From positions 1 to 33,513 of the forward strand of contig JAAAOG010000158.1 in assembly GCA_009909005.1 (NCBI GenBank): a stretch of 33,513 nucleotides of DNA, in the 5' to 3' direction. This document shows, piece by piece, positions 9,496 through 17,700 of this stretch. Source of the DNA: Alphaproteobacteria bacterium. GTDB lineage: Bacteria; Pseudomonadota; Alphaproteobacteria; DSM-16000; Inquilinaceae. The position numbers were made by a program, and so were the translations under genes. How positions within the stretch are numbered: position 1 is the stretch's first letter; each line of letters opens with the position of its first letter. A model generated the notes under the pieces. The model saw only the letters and a list, made by a program, of their open reading frames with translations. It did not search any database and was not told where the DNA came from.

Positions 9496-11034
9496 ATGCC
9501 ACAAAACCTCGACCCGGTGAAGGACCATATCTCCCTGTTCCAGGAGCCGGAATACCAGAACCTGCTGAACAAGAAGCGGGAGCTGTTCGAAAATCGGCAC
9601 GACCCCGAAAAGGTCCAGGAGGTCCTGGAATGGACCAAGACCTGGGACTACCGGGAAAAGAACTTCTCGCGGGAAGTGGCCTGCATCAACCCGGCCAAGG
9701 CCTGCCAGCCGATCGGTGCAACGTTCGCCGCCGCCGGGTTCGAAGGCACCATGGCCTTCGTCCACGGCAGCCAGGGCTGTGCGGCCTATTTCCGCTCGCA
9801 CCTGACCCGCCACTTCAAGGAGCCGTCCACGCTGGTCAGCTCCTCGATGACCGAGGACGCGGCGGTCTTCGGCGGGCTCAACAACATGATCGACGGGCTC
9901 GCCAACTGCTACAAGCTTTACGAGCCGAAGATGATCGCGGTGTCCACGTCGTGCATCGCCGAGGTGATCGGTGACGACCTCAACTCCTTCATCCTCAATG
10001 CCAAGGAAAAGGGGTCGGTGCCGCAGGACTTCGATGTTCCCTACGCCCACACGCCGTCCTTCACCGGCAGCCACATCAATGGCTATGACGCCATGATGCA
10101 GGGCATCCTCCACCATTTCTGGGAGGACCGCGAGCGGACCGAGAACGACAGCATCAACATCATCCCCGGCTTCGACGGCTATTGCGTCGGCAATAACCGC
10201 GAGTTGAAGCGCATCCTCGACATGATGTGCGTCAACTACACGATCCTGTCCGACACCGCCGACGTCTACGACACCCCGACCGACGGCTCCTTCCGCATGT
10301 ACGATGGCGGCACGACGCTCGCCGGCGCCAAGGCGGCGCTGGAGGCCAAGGCCACCATCTCCATGCAGCAGGGCTGCACCAAAAAGACTCTGGCGTACTG
10401 CAAGGAGAAGGGCCAGGCGGTCGAGGCGTTCAACTATCCGCTCGGCGTCAAGGGCACCGACCAGTTCCTGATGAAGATCTCGGAACTGTCCGGCAAGCCG
10501 ATCCCGGAGCAGCTGCGGCTGGAACGCGGCCGGCTGCTCGATGCCATGATCGACAGCATGCACTGGCTGCACGGCAAGCGCATGGCGGTCTATGGCGACC
10601 CGGACTTCTGCCTCGGCATGGTCGGGTTCCTTCTGGAGTTGGGCGTCGAGCCGGTCCACGTCCTGTCGACCAACGGCAACAAGGCCTGGGCCAAGCAGAT
10701 GAAGGCGCTGCTCGCCGGCTCCCGCTTCGGTGCCCGCGCCCAGGTCTGGGAAGGCAAGGACCTGTGGCACATGCGCTCGCTGCTGTTTACCGAGCCGGCC
10801 GATTTCCTCATCGGCAACAGCCACGGGAAGTTCCTGGAGCGCGACTGCGGTATCCCGCTGATCCGTCTTACCTTCCCGATCTTTGACCGTCACCACCATC
10901 ACCGCTTCCCGACCTGGGGCTATCAGGGCGGCCTGCAGGTGCTGGTCCGGATCCTCGACAAGGTCTTCGACAAGGTCGACGAGGAGACCGGCGTGCTCGG
11001 CGTGACGGATATGAGCTACGACGTCACCCGCTAG
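9496..11034 (+). CDS. nifK: Nitrogenase MoFe protein beta chain NifK
   Basis: This is the beta subunit of the MoFe protein, sharing the P-cluster with NifD. The 512-residue product carries the P-cluster ligands C70 (PAKACQP), C95 ([12 protein letters not shown]) and C153 ([12 protein letters not shown]) and the serine S188 in the TPSFTGSH segment, all at the same numbers as in Azotobacter NifK. The C-terminal part has the conserved [17 protein letters not shown]. The start ATG follows an AGGAG 30 bp after nifD, so translation is probably coupled within one transcript. The length is that of the long N-terminal form of NifK. Nothing is missing. The next gene begins 197 bp later, after a hairpin and a palindromic repeat. 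Confidence 0.98.
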   Translation: MPQNLDPVKDHISLFQEPEYQNLLNKKRELFENRHDPEKVQEVLEWTKTWDYREKNFSREVACINPAKACQPIGATFAAAGFEGTMAFVHGSQGCAAYFRSHLTRHFKEPSTLVSSSMTEDAAVFGGLNNMIDGLANCYKLYEPKMIAVSTSCIAEVIGDDLNSFILNAKEKGSVPQDFDVPYAHTPSFTGSHINGYDAMMQGILHHFWEDRERTENDSINIIPGFDGYCVGNNRELKRILDMMCVNYTILSDTADVYDTPTDGSFRMYDGGTTLAGAKAALEAKATISMQQGCTKKTLAYCKEKGQAVEAFNYPLGVKGTDQFLMKISELSGKPIPEQLRLERGRLLDAMIDSMHWLHGKRMAVYGDPDFCLGMVGFLLELGVEPVHVLSTNGNKAWAKQMKALLAGSRFGARAQVWEGKDLWHMRSLLFTEPADFLIGNSHGKFLERDCGIPLIRLTFPIFDRHHHHRFPTWGYQGGLQVLVRILDKVFDKVDEETGVLGVTDMSYDVTR

Positions 11035-11045
11035 TCGGACTGTGC

Positions 11046-11070
11046 GGGTCGGGAGTTGCACTCCCGACCC
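11046..11070 (+). promoter_or_regulatory. Perfect 10-bp hairpin just after nifK
   Basis: GGGTCGGGAG (11046-11055), a five-base loop TTGCA and CTCCCGACCC (11061-11070) form a perfect 10-bp stem starting 11 bp after the nifK stop. No T run follows, so it looks more like an mRNA-stabilising or partial-attenuation structure than a full terminator. It could set a lower level of nifEN than of nifHDK. Confidence 0.6.
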
Positions 11071-11120
11071 GGCGGTTTCCGGCCCTGCCGCTGCGAAAAA
11101 AGGCCAGGCAAGAGGAAGTG

Positions 11121-11209
11121 GTCATTCCCGCGAAGCTTGCCCCCGCGAATGCGGGGGGCGGGAATCCAGCAACCGACCGGTCCTGGATGCCCGCTTCCGC
11201 GGGCATGAC
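11121..11209. repeat. REP-like palindromic intergenic repeat between nifK and nifEN
   Basis: The segment begins GTCATTCCCGCG and ends CCGCGGGCATGAC. It has GGGAATCCAG on the left half facing CTGGATGCCCGC on the right, and further internal GC-rich inverted repeats. This design (GTCATTCCCGC...AATCCAG...CTGGAT...ATGAC) is a common mobile or REP-type intergenic repeat in alphaproteobacteria. It occupies most of the nifK-nifEN gap and contains in-frame ATG and GTG codons upstream of the chosen nifEN start. No second copy was noticed in this window. Confidence 0.75.
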
Positions 11210-11231
11210 AGCACCCACGAGTGGTGGCCGC

Positions 11232-13967
11232 ATGATCCAGCAGAAAGTCCAGCACCTCTTCGACGAGCCCGGCTGCGCCACCAACCGCGACAAGTCCGGC
11301 AAGGAGCGGCGCAAGGGCTGTGCGGCTCAGCTGACGCCCGGTGCGGCGGCCGGCGGCTGCGCCTTCGACGGCGCCAAGATCGCCCTGCAGCCGATCGCCG
11401 ACGCCGCCCATCTCGTCCACGGGCCGCTGGCCTGCGAGGGCAATAGCTGGGACAGCCGCCATTCGGAGAGCTCCGGCCCCACACTTTACCGCACGGGCTT
11501 CACCACCGACCTCAGCGAGCTGGACATCATCCAGGGCGGCGAAAAAAAGCTGCTGGCGGCGATCGGCGAAATCGCCGAGCGCCATGCCCCACCCGCCATT
11601 TTCGTCTATGCCACCTGCGTCACGGCGCTGATCGGCGACGATCTCGACAAGGTGTGCGAGGTCGCCGGCCAGCGCTACGGCCTGCCTGTCGTCCCGGTGA
11701 TGGCGCCGGGCTTCGTCGGCTCCAAGAATTTCGGCAACCGCCTGGCCGGCGAGACGCTGCTGCAGCACGTCATCGGGTCCGTCGAGCCGGAGGATGCCGG
11801 CCCCACCGACATCAACATCATCGGCGATTTCAATCTGGCCGGCGAACTCTGGCAGATCACACCTCTCTTCGATCGGCTGGGCATCCGCCTGCGCGCCTCG
11901 ATCAGCGGGGACGGCCGCTACAACGCCATCGCCGGCGCGCACCGCGCCCGGGTCAACATGGTCGTCTGCTCGCAGGCGCTGATCACGCTGGCCCGCAAGA
12001 TGGAGGAGCGCTGGGGCATCCCCTATTTCGAGGGCTCCTTCTACGGCATCTCCGACACCTCGGAGGCATTGCGGACCATGGCGCGGCTGCTGGTGCAGCA
12101 GGGCGCCCCGGCCGACCTCGTCGACCGGACCGAGGCGCTGATCGCCGAGGAGGAGGGTAACGCCTGGACCGCCCTCGCCCCCTATCAGACACGCCTCACC
12201 GGCAAGCGGGTGCTGCTCTACACCGGCGGCGTCAAGTCGTGGTCGGTGGTCTCGGCCCTGCAGGAGGTCGGGCTGACGCTGGTCGGCACCTCGGTGCGCA
12301 AGTCGACCGAGGAGGACAAGGATCGCGTCCGCGCCCTGATGGGCGAGGACGCCAATATGGTCGGCCAGATCCCGGCGCGGGAGATGGACCGCATGTTCCG
12401 GGCGGGCGAGGTCGATGTCCTGCTGTCGGGCGGGCGGACCCAGTTTACCGCCCTGAAGGCCGGCCTGCCCTGGGTCGACATCAATCAGGAGCGCCACCAC
12501 GCTTTCGCCGGCTATGAGGGCATGGTCGAGCTGGTGCGCCGCATCGACCTTGCCCTTGCCAACCCGATCTGGCCGCAGGTCCGCGGCCCGGCGCCCGGGG
12601 ACGACGGTTTCACTGCCCTGCCGGTCGACGAGCGGCCGGAAACGCCGGTCGAGATCGTCAAGAAGGCCTGCGCGGTCAATCCGCTGAAGTCGAGTGCGCC
12701 GCTCGGCGGTGCTCTGGCCTTTCTCGGCGTCGACGGCACGCTGCCGCTGTTCCACGGCGCCCAGGGCTGCACCGCCTTTTCGCTGGTGCTGCTGGTCCGG
12801 CATTTCCGCGAGCCGATCCCGCTGCAGACCACGGCGATGAACGAGGTCTCGACAATCCTCGGCGGCGCGGAGTCGGTCGAGCAGGCGATCGAGAACATCC
12901 GCAGCCGCGCCAAGCCGCAGTTGATCGGCCTTTGCACCACGGCGCTGACCGAGACGCGCGGCGAGGACATGGACGGCGACCTGACGCTGATGCGCCGGCG
13001 CCGGGCGGAAGACTGGGCCGGCACGGAAGTGGTCCTCGCCCCCACCCCGGACTATGCCGGCAGCCTGCCGGAGGGCTGGGCCGCCGCGGTGACGGCGATG
13101 ATCGAGACGCTGACCGATCCGCAGCCCGGCCCGGTCATCCCGGACCAGGTGGCGGTACTGGCCGGCAGCCATCTGACGCCGGGCGATGTCGACGCATTGC
13201 GCGAAACGATCGAGGCCTTCGGCCTGACCCCGGTGATGCTGCCGGACCTGGCCGGCTCGCTCGACGGCCATGTGCCGGATGCCTACATCCCGACCTCCTT
13301 CGGCGGCACGCCGGTGGAGGCGATCCGCACCCTCGGCCGCTCCGCCCTGGCCCTGGCGGTGGGCGAGCACATGCGCGGCCCCGCCGAGGCCCTGGCGGCC
13401 AAGGCCGATGTCCCCTTCACCGTGCTGGACAGCGTCACCGGCCTTCGCGCCGTCGATGCCTTGACGCAGCGGCTGAGCGAGGCCAGCGGCCGACCGGTGC
13501 CGGCGGCGCTGCGGCGCCAGCGGGCGCGGCTTCTCGACGCCATGCTCGATGCGCATTTCTTTTTTGGAAACAAGCGGGTGGCGATCGCGGCCGAGCCCGA
13601 TGCGCTCCTGGCCCTCGGCCGTCTGGTCACGGATATGGGTGCGGAGATCGGCGCTGCGGTGACGACGTCGAAGACCCAAGCCGCCGCCCGGGTCCCGGCC
13701 GACCGGGTGCTGGTCGGCGATCTCGACGACCTCGAACAGGCGGCGCCGGGCTGCGACCTGCTGCTCACCCACAGCCATGGCCGCCAGGCGGCCGGGCGGC
13801 TGGGCATTCCGCATATCCGCATCGGCTTTCCGATCTTCGACCGGCTGGGAGCCGCCGACCGGGTTTCGGTCGGCTATCGCGGCACCCGCGATCTCATCGT
13901 CGAGATCGGCAATGTCCTGATGGCCGCCGAAACCGAGCACCACGACCACCACGCCGAAGGCGCATAA
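11232..13967 (+). CDS. nifEN: Fused FeMo-cofactor scaffold protein NifE-NifN (single polypeptide)
   Basis: One uninterrupted 911-residue frame holds a complete NifE followed by a complete NifN, which are separate subunits in the characterised Azotobacter and Klebsiella systems. NifE-like residues 1-456 include GAAAGGCAFDGAKIAL, GPLACEGNSWD and YTGGVKSWS. A linker of about 18 residues (457-474) leads into the NifN start, KKACAVNPLK (477-486), and NifN-like residues up to about 900. The probable [4Fe-4S] ligands C43, C68 and C129 (NifE part) and C513 (NifN part, GAQGCTAF) are all kept. C246 may match the NifE cysteine implicated in L-cluster binding. NifEN receives the NifB product and matures it with Mo and homocitrate. 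The tail ends in a short His-rich EHHDHHAEGA. ATG 11232 is chosen because conserved NifE sequence starts soon after; its ribosome binding site is weak, and in-frame ATG 11205 lies in the repeat. Confidence 0.95.
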   Translation: MIQQKVQHLFDEPGCATNRDKSGKERRKGCAAQLTPGAAAGGCAFDGAKIALQPIADAAHLVHGPLACEGNSWDSRHSESSGPTLYRTGFTTDLSELDIIQGGEKKLLAAIGEIAERHAPPAIFVYATCVTALIGDDLDKVCEVAGQRYGLPVVPVMAPGFVGSKNFGNRLAGETLLQHVIGSVEPEDAGPTDINIIGDFNLAGELWQITPLFDRLGIRLRASISGDGRYNAIAGAHRARVNMVVCSQALITLARKMEERWGIPYFEGSFYGISDTSEALRTMARLLVQQGAPADLVDRTEALIAEEEGNAWTALAPYQTRLTGKRVLLYTGGVKSWSVVSALQEVGLTLVGTSVRKSTEEDKDRVRALMGEDANMVGQIPAREMDRMFRAGEVDVLLSGGRTQFTALKAGLPWVDINQERHHAFAGYEGMVELVRRIDLALANPIWPQVRGPAPGDDGFTALPVDERPETPVEIVKKACAVNPLKSSAPLGGALAFLGVDGTLPLFHGAQGCTAFSLVLLVRHFREPIPLQTTAMNEVSTILGGAESVEQAIENIRSRAKPQLIGLCTTALTETRGEDMDGDLTLMRRRRAEDWAGTEVVLAPTPDYAGSLPEGWAAAVTAMIETLTDPQPGPVIPDQVAVLAGSHLTPGDVDALRETIEAFGLTPVMLPDLAGSLDGHVPDAYIPTSFGGTPVEAIRTLGRSALALAVGEHMRGPAEALAAKADVPFTVLDSVTGLRAVDALTQRLSEASGRPVPAALRRQRARLLDAMLDAHFFFGNKRVAIAAEPDALLALGRLVTDMGAEIGAAVTTSKTQAAARVPADRVLVGDLDDLEQAAPGCDLLLTHSHGRQAAGRLGIPHIRIGFPIFDRLGAADRVSVGYRGTRDLIVEIGNVLMAAETEHHDHHAEGA

Positions 13968-13978
13968 GGAGGACCGCC

Positions 13979-14503
13979 ATGACCAGCGGCCCGGCACGCC
14001 GGCTGCGGCTGATCGACAAGCCCGCCGAGGACTGGCCCGGCGACCGATCGAGCCCGGCCCCGGAAGGAGGACACATGAAGATCGCCTTTGCCACACAGGA
14101 CCTGAAGACCCTGGACGCCCATTTCGCCGGCGCCCGCAATTTCGCGATCTACGACGTCTCCGAGGCGGAGGCGCGGTTCGTCGAAGCGGTACAGTTCAAT
14201 GCGGCCAGCAAGGAAGACGGCGTCCATGCCGCCGAGGGCGAGGATCGCATCACCCACCGGGTCGAGGCACTGAAGGGCTGCACGCTGCTCTTCGTCCAGG
14301 CGATCGGCGGACCGGCCGCGGCCAAGGTCGTGAATGCCCGCATTCATCCGATCAAGGTGCCGCAGCCGGAGCCGATCACGGCGCTGCTCGATCGCGTCCA
14401 GACCATGCTGCGCGGCACCCCGCCGCCCTGGCTGCGCAAGGTGCTGCACCGCGAGGCGGCCGGCGACCTCGAGGCAACCCCGGCCGAGGAGGGCGTGGCA
14501 TGA
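13979..14503 (+). CDS. nifX: FeMo-cofactor trafficking protein NifX
   Basis: NifX is a small cytoplasmic carrier that binds the NifB-cofactor or VK-cluster between NifB, NifEN and apo-MoFe protein. The 174-residue product has the Dinase/NifX-type fold signature KIAFATQDL..LDAHFAGARNFAIYDV (about 34-60), then LKGCTLLFVQAIGGPAAAKV and HPIKVPQPEPI, followed by PPPWLRKVLHRE near the end. An AAGGAGG overlapping the nifEN stop precedes the ATG at 13979, and the first 32 residues match the usual short N-terminal extension of NifX only loosely. A second GGAGG at 14066-14070 precedes an in-frame ATG at 14075, where the conserved domain starts, so two forms are possible. The gene starts 11 bp after nifEN and overlaps the next gene by 4 bp. 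Confidence 0.93.
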   Translation: MTSGPARRLRLIDKPAEDWPGDRSSPAPEGGHMKIAFATQDLKTLDAHFAGARNFAIYDVSEAEARFVEAVQFNAASKEDGVHAAEGEDRITHRVEALKGCTLLFVQAIGGPAAAKVVNARIHPIKVPQPEPITALLDRVQTMLRGTPPPWLRKVLHREAAGDLEATPAEEGVA

Positions 14504-14997
14504 GCGCGGTCGAAAGCCTTGATATGCCGGCGCCGTCCACCACGCCGGCCGACGCCGCGGCGCTCGAAACCCCCTTCGGCCGCGCCCTGGCCAAGCTGAT
14601 GCGGGCGCATGACCAGTTCGGCGTCTGGGACAAATATGACGACGCCAAGGTGCTGGACGGCTTCGTCCTCACCAAGGAGAAGCGCAAGCAGCTGCCGGTC
14701 GACGGCATCCCGACGCCGGAGACCCGCTGGCGGATGGAGGTCTATTACGCCGCCATCTGCATGGCGATCGAGGGCCGCACAGGAACCCAGGTCGCTCCGG
14801 TCATGCAGCTGCACCGGGAAGGCTTCGGCCGGGTCGTGCTGGTGGCCGGCCGGCTGGTGGCAGTGAGCCGCACAATCCGCGACGCCCACCGCTTCGGTTT
14901 CCCGTCGCTGGCCGGGCTGGCCGAGGCCGGCGAGGCGTTAGTGGCGGAAGGGGTCGACATGGTGACCCGGTACCCGGAGCTCGCGGCGTCCGGATGA
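14500..14997 (+). CDS. NifX-associated nitrogen fixation protein (DUF269)
   Basis: A 165-residue protein of the DUF269 family that regularly follows nifX. Conserved blocks seen are TPFGRALAKLMRAHD (about 24-40, after a variable Ala/Pro-rich start), WDKYDDAKVL, FVLTKEKRK, IPVDG-like LPVDGIPTPETRWR and the segment ending in HREGFGRVVLVAGRLV. The ATG overlaps the nifX stop as ATGA, which points to translational coupling. The exact biochemical role is unknown; association with FeMo-cofactor assembly is inferred from constant linkage to nifX. In many alphaproteobacteria a small DUF683 (CCE_0567-type) gene comes next; here the ferredoxin gene follows directly. Confidence 0.92.
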   Translation: MSAVESLDMPAPSTTPADAAALETPFGRALAKLMRAHDQFGVWDKYDDAKVLDGFVLTKEKRKQLPVDGIPTPETRWRMEVYYAAICMAIEGRTGTQVAPVMQLHREGFGRVVLVAGRLVAVSRTIRDAHRFGFPSLAGLAEAGEALVAEGVDMVTRYPELAASG

Positions 14998-15046
14998 CCG
15001 GCGGTGCAGCTCCAAAAGCGCGCATATCACCCAAGGAGAGCGACAG

Positions 15047-15358
15047 ATGAGCGAATTCGTCCAGCCCCTGGCCCGTGACGGCAGCCCCTGGATGCCAATG
15101 TATCTGGAGGAAATCAGCGCCGAGGAATGCATCGGCTGCGGGCGCTGCTACAAGGTCTGCTACCATAACGTCTTGAAGATGATGGGCGTCAATGACGAGG
15201 GGGAACTCGTCGAGATCGACGATGACGACGACGCCGAGCGCATGATCATGGTCATCGCCAACAAGGGCAAATGCATCGGTTGCAAGGCCTGCGGCGCCGT
15301 CTGCGCCAAGAACGCCCAGAAGTACATCAGCGCCGAGGAGCTTGCCAAGGCTGCGTGA
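15047..15358 (+). CDS. fdxB: Nif-associated 2[4Fe-4S] ferredoxin (ferredoxin III type)
   Basis: A 103-residue bacterial-type ferredoxin likely to carry electrons for nitrogenase or for cofactor biosynthesis. It contains two cluster-binding motifs: C28, C31, C34 and C38 (ECIGCGRCYKVC) and C76, C79, C82 and C86 (KCIGCKACGAVC). A very acidic linker (about 52-63, EGELVEIDDDDD) lies between them. This arrangement, with an approximately 40-residue spacer, is that of the nif-specific ferredoxin III family. An AAGGAGAG lies before the ATG at 15047. It is the last recognised gene of the nif operon and is followed by a GC-rich inverted repeat. The symbol fdxB is used by family convention; naming differs between species. 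Confidence 0.9.
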   Translation: MSEFVQPLARDGSPWMPMYLEEISAEECIGCGRCYKVCYHNVLKMMGVNDEGELVEIDDDDDAERMIMVIANKGKCIGCKACGAVCAKNAQKYISAEELAKAA

Positions 15359-15370
15359 AACCCTGTGGAC

Positions 15371-15408
15371 CGGCCGGGGTCTCGCCCTTTCGGCAATCGC
15401 CCCGGCCG
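15371..15408 (+). terminator. Terminator-like hairpin after the nif operon
   Basis: CGGCCGGGG (15371-15379) is perfectly complementary to CCCCGGCCG (15400-15408) across a 20-base loop, starting 12 bp after the ferredoxin stop. The following sequence TCCTTACTGTTCCCC has only a poor T tract. Termination of the nif transcript here is likely but not certain. Confidence 0.55.
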
Positions 15409-15410
15409 TC

Positions 15411-15810
15411 CTTACTGTTCCCCGAATCCATGATTTTGTGATTTTCTGGTAAGAAGTTTACGATTGAGCCTCATGAACCCGAAATTCTTGCGTTTCAATG
15501 GATTATTAATTTTTTATTTATTTACATTTGTTTGTCCTGCGCGCATCTGGCAGGAGGAATGGAAAGACAACGGTCCGGCCACGAGCCGAGCCGAGGAACA
15601 GGCTGGCGGGTACCGATAGGAGTGGCCAAATACGGTTGTCCATCTCTTGGCGCGGCCGTTCGGGCCGGTCACCGATGACGTTCGGTCAAGGGGGAATGCA
15701 GCCGATGGCGATACGCTCGCCCTTTGGCCCGACCGGGCCCTCGACGCCGAGACCATCGACGCAGTCTCACAAAGAGGATGGACGCTGACCACCGCGCGTT
15801 CTGCATGGCC
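15411..15810. other. AT-rich intergenic region with no convincing gene
   Basis: From about 15420 to 15535 the DNA is strikingly AT-rich (for example ATTAATTTTTTATTTATTTA at 15504-15523) compared with the GC-rich flanks. The right part regains GC. A plus-strand frame at 15647-15830 encodes a phrase GDTLALWPDRALDAETID that looks protein-like, but it lacks a good start and runs into the antisense of the kinase gene. It may be a gene remnant; no family was recognised. Confidence 0.4.
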
Positions 15811-17700
15811 TCATGCGTCGACCGGCAGGATAATGGTGACGGTGGTGCCCCGGCCGGGCTGGCTCTCGATCGACAGGCGGCCACCATGCAAGCCGACGAG
15901 ATGGCGGGCGATGGGCAAGCCCAGGCCGGTCCCCTCCCGCGTCATGTCCGACGGGTCACGGACCTGTTCGAAGGGCTCGAAGACCAGCGCAATCTTGTCC
16001 TCGGGAATACCGATACCGGTATCGCTGACGGTCAGCCGGACCTGCTCCTCGCCTTCGGGCCGGATGCGGATGTCGATGCGGCCGCCGGGATCGGTGAACT
16101 TGATGGCATTGCCGATAATGTTCAGCAGCACCCGCTTGAGTGCGTCGGCGTCGGCCGTCAGGGTCACCGGCTCTCCGGGCCGCTCGAAGTCGACGACAAG
16201 CCCCTTCTCCTCGGCCAGGGGCGCCACGACCGTCAGCGAAGCCAGAACCAGCCGCTCCAGGGCGACCGGCTCCGTCACCAGTTCGTACCGTCCGGCTTCG
16301 ATCTTTGACAGGTCGAGCACCATGTTGATGGTCCGCAGCAGGTGCGAGGCGCTGCCGTAGATATCGTTGACATAGCCTTCATAGCGGTCGTGCTCGATCG
16401 CCCCGAAGAGCTTCATGCGCATGATGTCGGCAAGGCCGATAATGCCGTTGAGGGGGGTCCGCAGTTCGTGGCTCATCTGGGCCAGGAATTGCGATTTGGC
16501 GCGATTGGCGCGTTCTGCCTCCTCTTTGGCATCGAGGAGGCCGAGGCGTGCGGCATGGTCGCGCCGTTCCACCGCCTCTGCCATGCGGTTGTAGACGGCG
16601 GCGAGTTTGCCGAACTCGCCCTTGTCGTTGCCGGCCAGCGCCCGGGCTGCAAGGTCTCCCTTCTCCAACCGGCTGGCGGCGTCGGCCAGCGCATCGATCC
16701 GGCGATTGACCAGCCAGTGCGCCCCGCTCCAGGCGAGCAGCGAGCAGAGGCCCACAAGAAAAGCCAGCAGAATGACACGGCGCGCCACTTCGGCATTCAA
16801 GTCCGCCAGAGCCGCAGCCCGCGGCTGGGTCACGGCGATGAACATGCCACCGAGGACATCCGGGACCTGGGCGAAGCCGGCGATCAGGGGTTCGGCGCTC
16901 TCTAGATCGATGGTGCCGGGCTTCGCCTCGGACGCCTGAGCACCGGCGATCAGCGAGAGATTGGCCAGGGGCTGGCCGATCGCCGTGCTATTGCCCGGCC
17001 GCAGCGCCAGAATGGTGCCCTCGCCGGAGAAAACCCGCACCTCCGCACCGTCCGGCAGGACCAGAGTGTCGAGCCAGGCGGTCAGCCAGGTCATCTTGAG
17101 GCCATTGCCGAGGATGCCGGTCATGGAGCCCGTGTCATCGCGCACCGGCTGCATCAGCGTGATGATCGGTTCGCCGCTTGTCACGCCGGTACAAAGCGGA
17201 CCGAGAACGAAGGATTCGGTATCAAAGCTCTGCTGTACCGCCACCGACCAGCTGAGATCGATCGGCTGCGGCAGCGGGTCGGAGCTGCAGACGAGGTGCC
17301 CCGACCGATCGACCATCGAAAAGGCGGAGATGTGCGAATGCAGGGCGGCAACCCGGGCCATGGCTGTTGAGCACGCGGCATGGTCGCCGCCGCGCACGGC
17401 GTCCATGACTGCCAGCGAGGCCAGCACCTGACGACCCGCATCGATACGCGACTGCAATTCGTCGGCAATGGCCACAGCCGACTCCCCCAGGACCGCGGCC
17501 GCATCCTGACGCCGCTGCTCGAATCGATGGCCGATTTCCCAGGTGCTATAGGAAACGAGCGGCAAGAGGACTGCAAGCATGAGCAGAAACAGCCGAACCG
17601 CCATGGAACTGAAGATCGACGAGACGCGGCCGAAGACGGCCTTTCTCGACACGCTCGGGCGTTCTGCTTCGACGCTTTCGCAATCCGGCTGGTCTGGCAT
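15811..17700 (-). CDS. Membrane sensor histidine kinase (extracytoplasmic sensor, HAMP, HisKA, HATPase)
   Basis: A 629-residue sensor kinase. A first transmembrane segment (about 34-52) and a second (about 308-330) bracket a periplasmic sensor domain of about 255 residues resembling a dCache domain. A HAMP linker (about 330-382) and a short coiled coil lead to the HisKA domain, with the phospho-accepting H411 in [15 protein letters not shown]. The HATPase domain shows the N box around N531 (IIGNAIKF), G1 DTGIGIP (560-566) and G2 GTGLGLP (590-596). It has no receiver domain and no response regulator is adjacent, so the partner is unknown. The ligand is unknown. Its 3' end faces the nif operon; a link to nitrogen fixation is only positional. 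An imperfect palindrome lies 53 bp upstream of the start. Confidence 0.92.
   Translation of the reverse strand: MPDQPDCESVEAERPSVSRKAVFGRVSSIFSSMAVRLFLLMLAVLLPLVSYSTWEIGHRFEQRRQDAAAVLGESAVAIADELQSRIDAGRQVLASLAVMDAVRGGDHAACSTAMARVAALHSHISAFSMVDRSGHLVCSSDPLPQPIDLSWSVAVQQSFDTESFVLGPLCTGVTSGEPIITLMQPVRDDTGSMTGILGNGLKMTWLTAWLDTLVLPDGAEVRVFSGEGTILALRPGNSTAIGQPLANLSLIAGAQASEAKPGTIDLESAEPLIAGFAQVPDVLGGMFIAVTQPRAAALADLNAEVARRVILLAFLVGLCSLLAWSGAHWLVNRRIDALADAASRLEKGDLAARALAGNDKGEFGKLAAVYNRMAEAVERRDHAARLGLLDAKEEAERANRAKSQFLAQMSHELRTPLNGIIGLADIMRMKLFGAIEHDRYEGYVNDIYGSASHLLRTINMVLDLSKIEAGRYELVTEPVALERLVLASLTVVAPLAEEKGLVVDFERPGEPVTLTADADALKRVLLNIIGNAIKFTDPGGRIDIRIRPEGEEQVRLTVSDTGIGIPEDKIALVFEPFEQVRDPSDMTREGTGLGLPIARHLVGLHGGRLSIESQPGRGTTVTIILPVDA

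Noticed and set aside
7888-11061. Very long open frame on the minus strand opposite nifD and nifK
   Set aside because: It is antisense to two genes with all catalytic residues in place. Long antisense frames are expected in GC-rich DNA, and its translation is low-complexity and matches no family.
11118-11231. Upstream start of NifEN at 11118 or 11205
   Set aside because: The extra residues would be encoded by the palindromic repeat and have no counterpart in NifE; conserved NifE sequence begins after ATG 11232. ATG 11205 remains a minor possibility.
11031-14096. Long open minus-strand frame opposite nifEN
   Set aside because: Same reason: a mirror frame of a highly conserved plus-strand gene, with Arg/Asp/Gly-rich translation and no recognisable domain.
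15528-15788. Short plus-strand open frame after the AT-rich pocket
   Set aside because: Translation is Arg/Ser/Pro-rich with no domain; the neighbouring frame is the only one with protein-like character, and it lacks a start.
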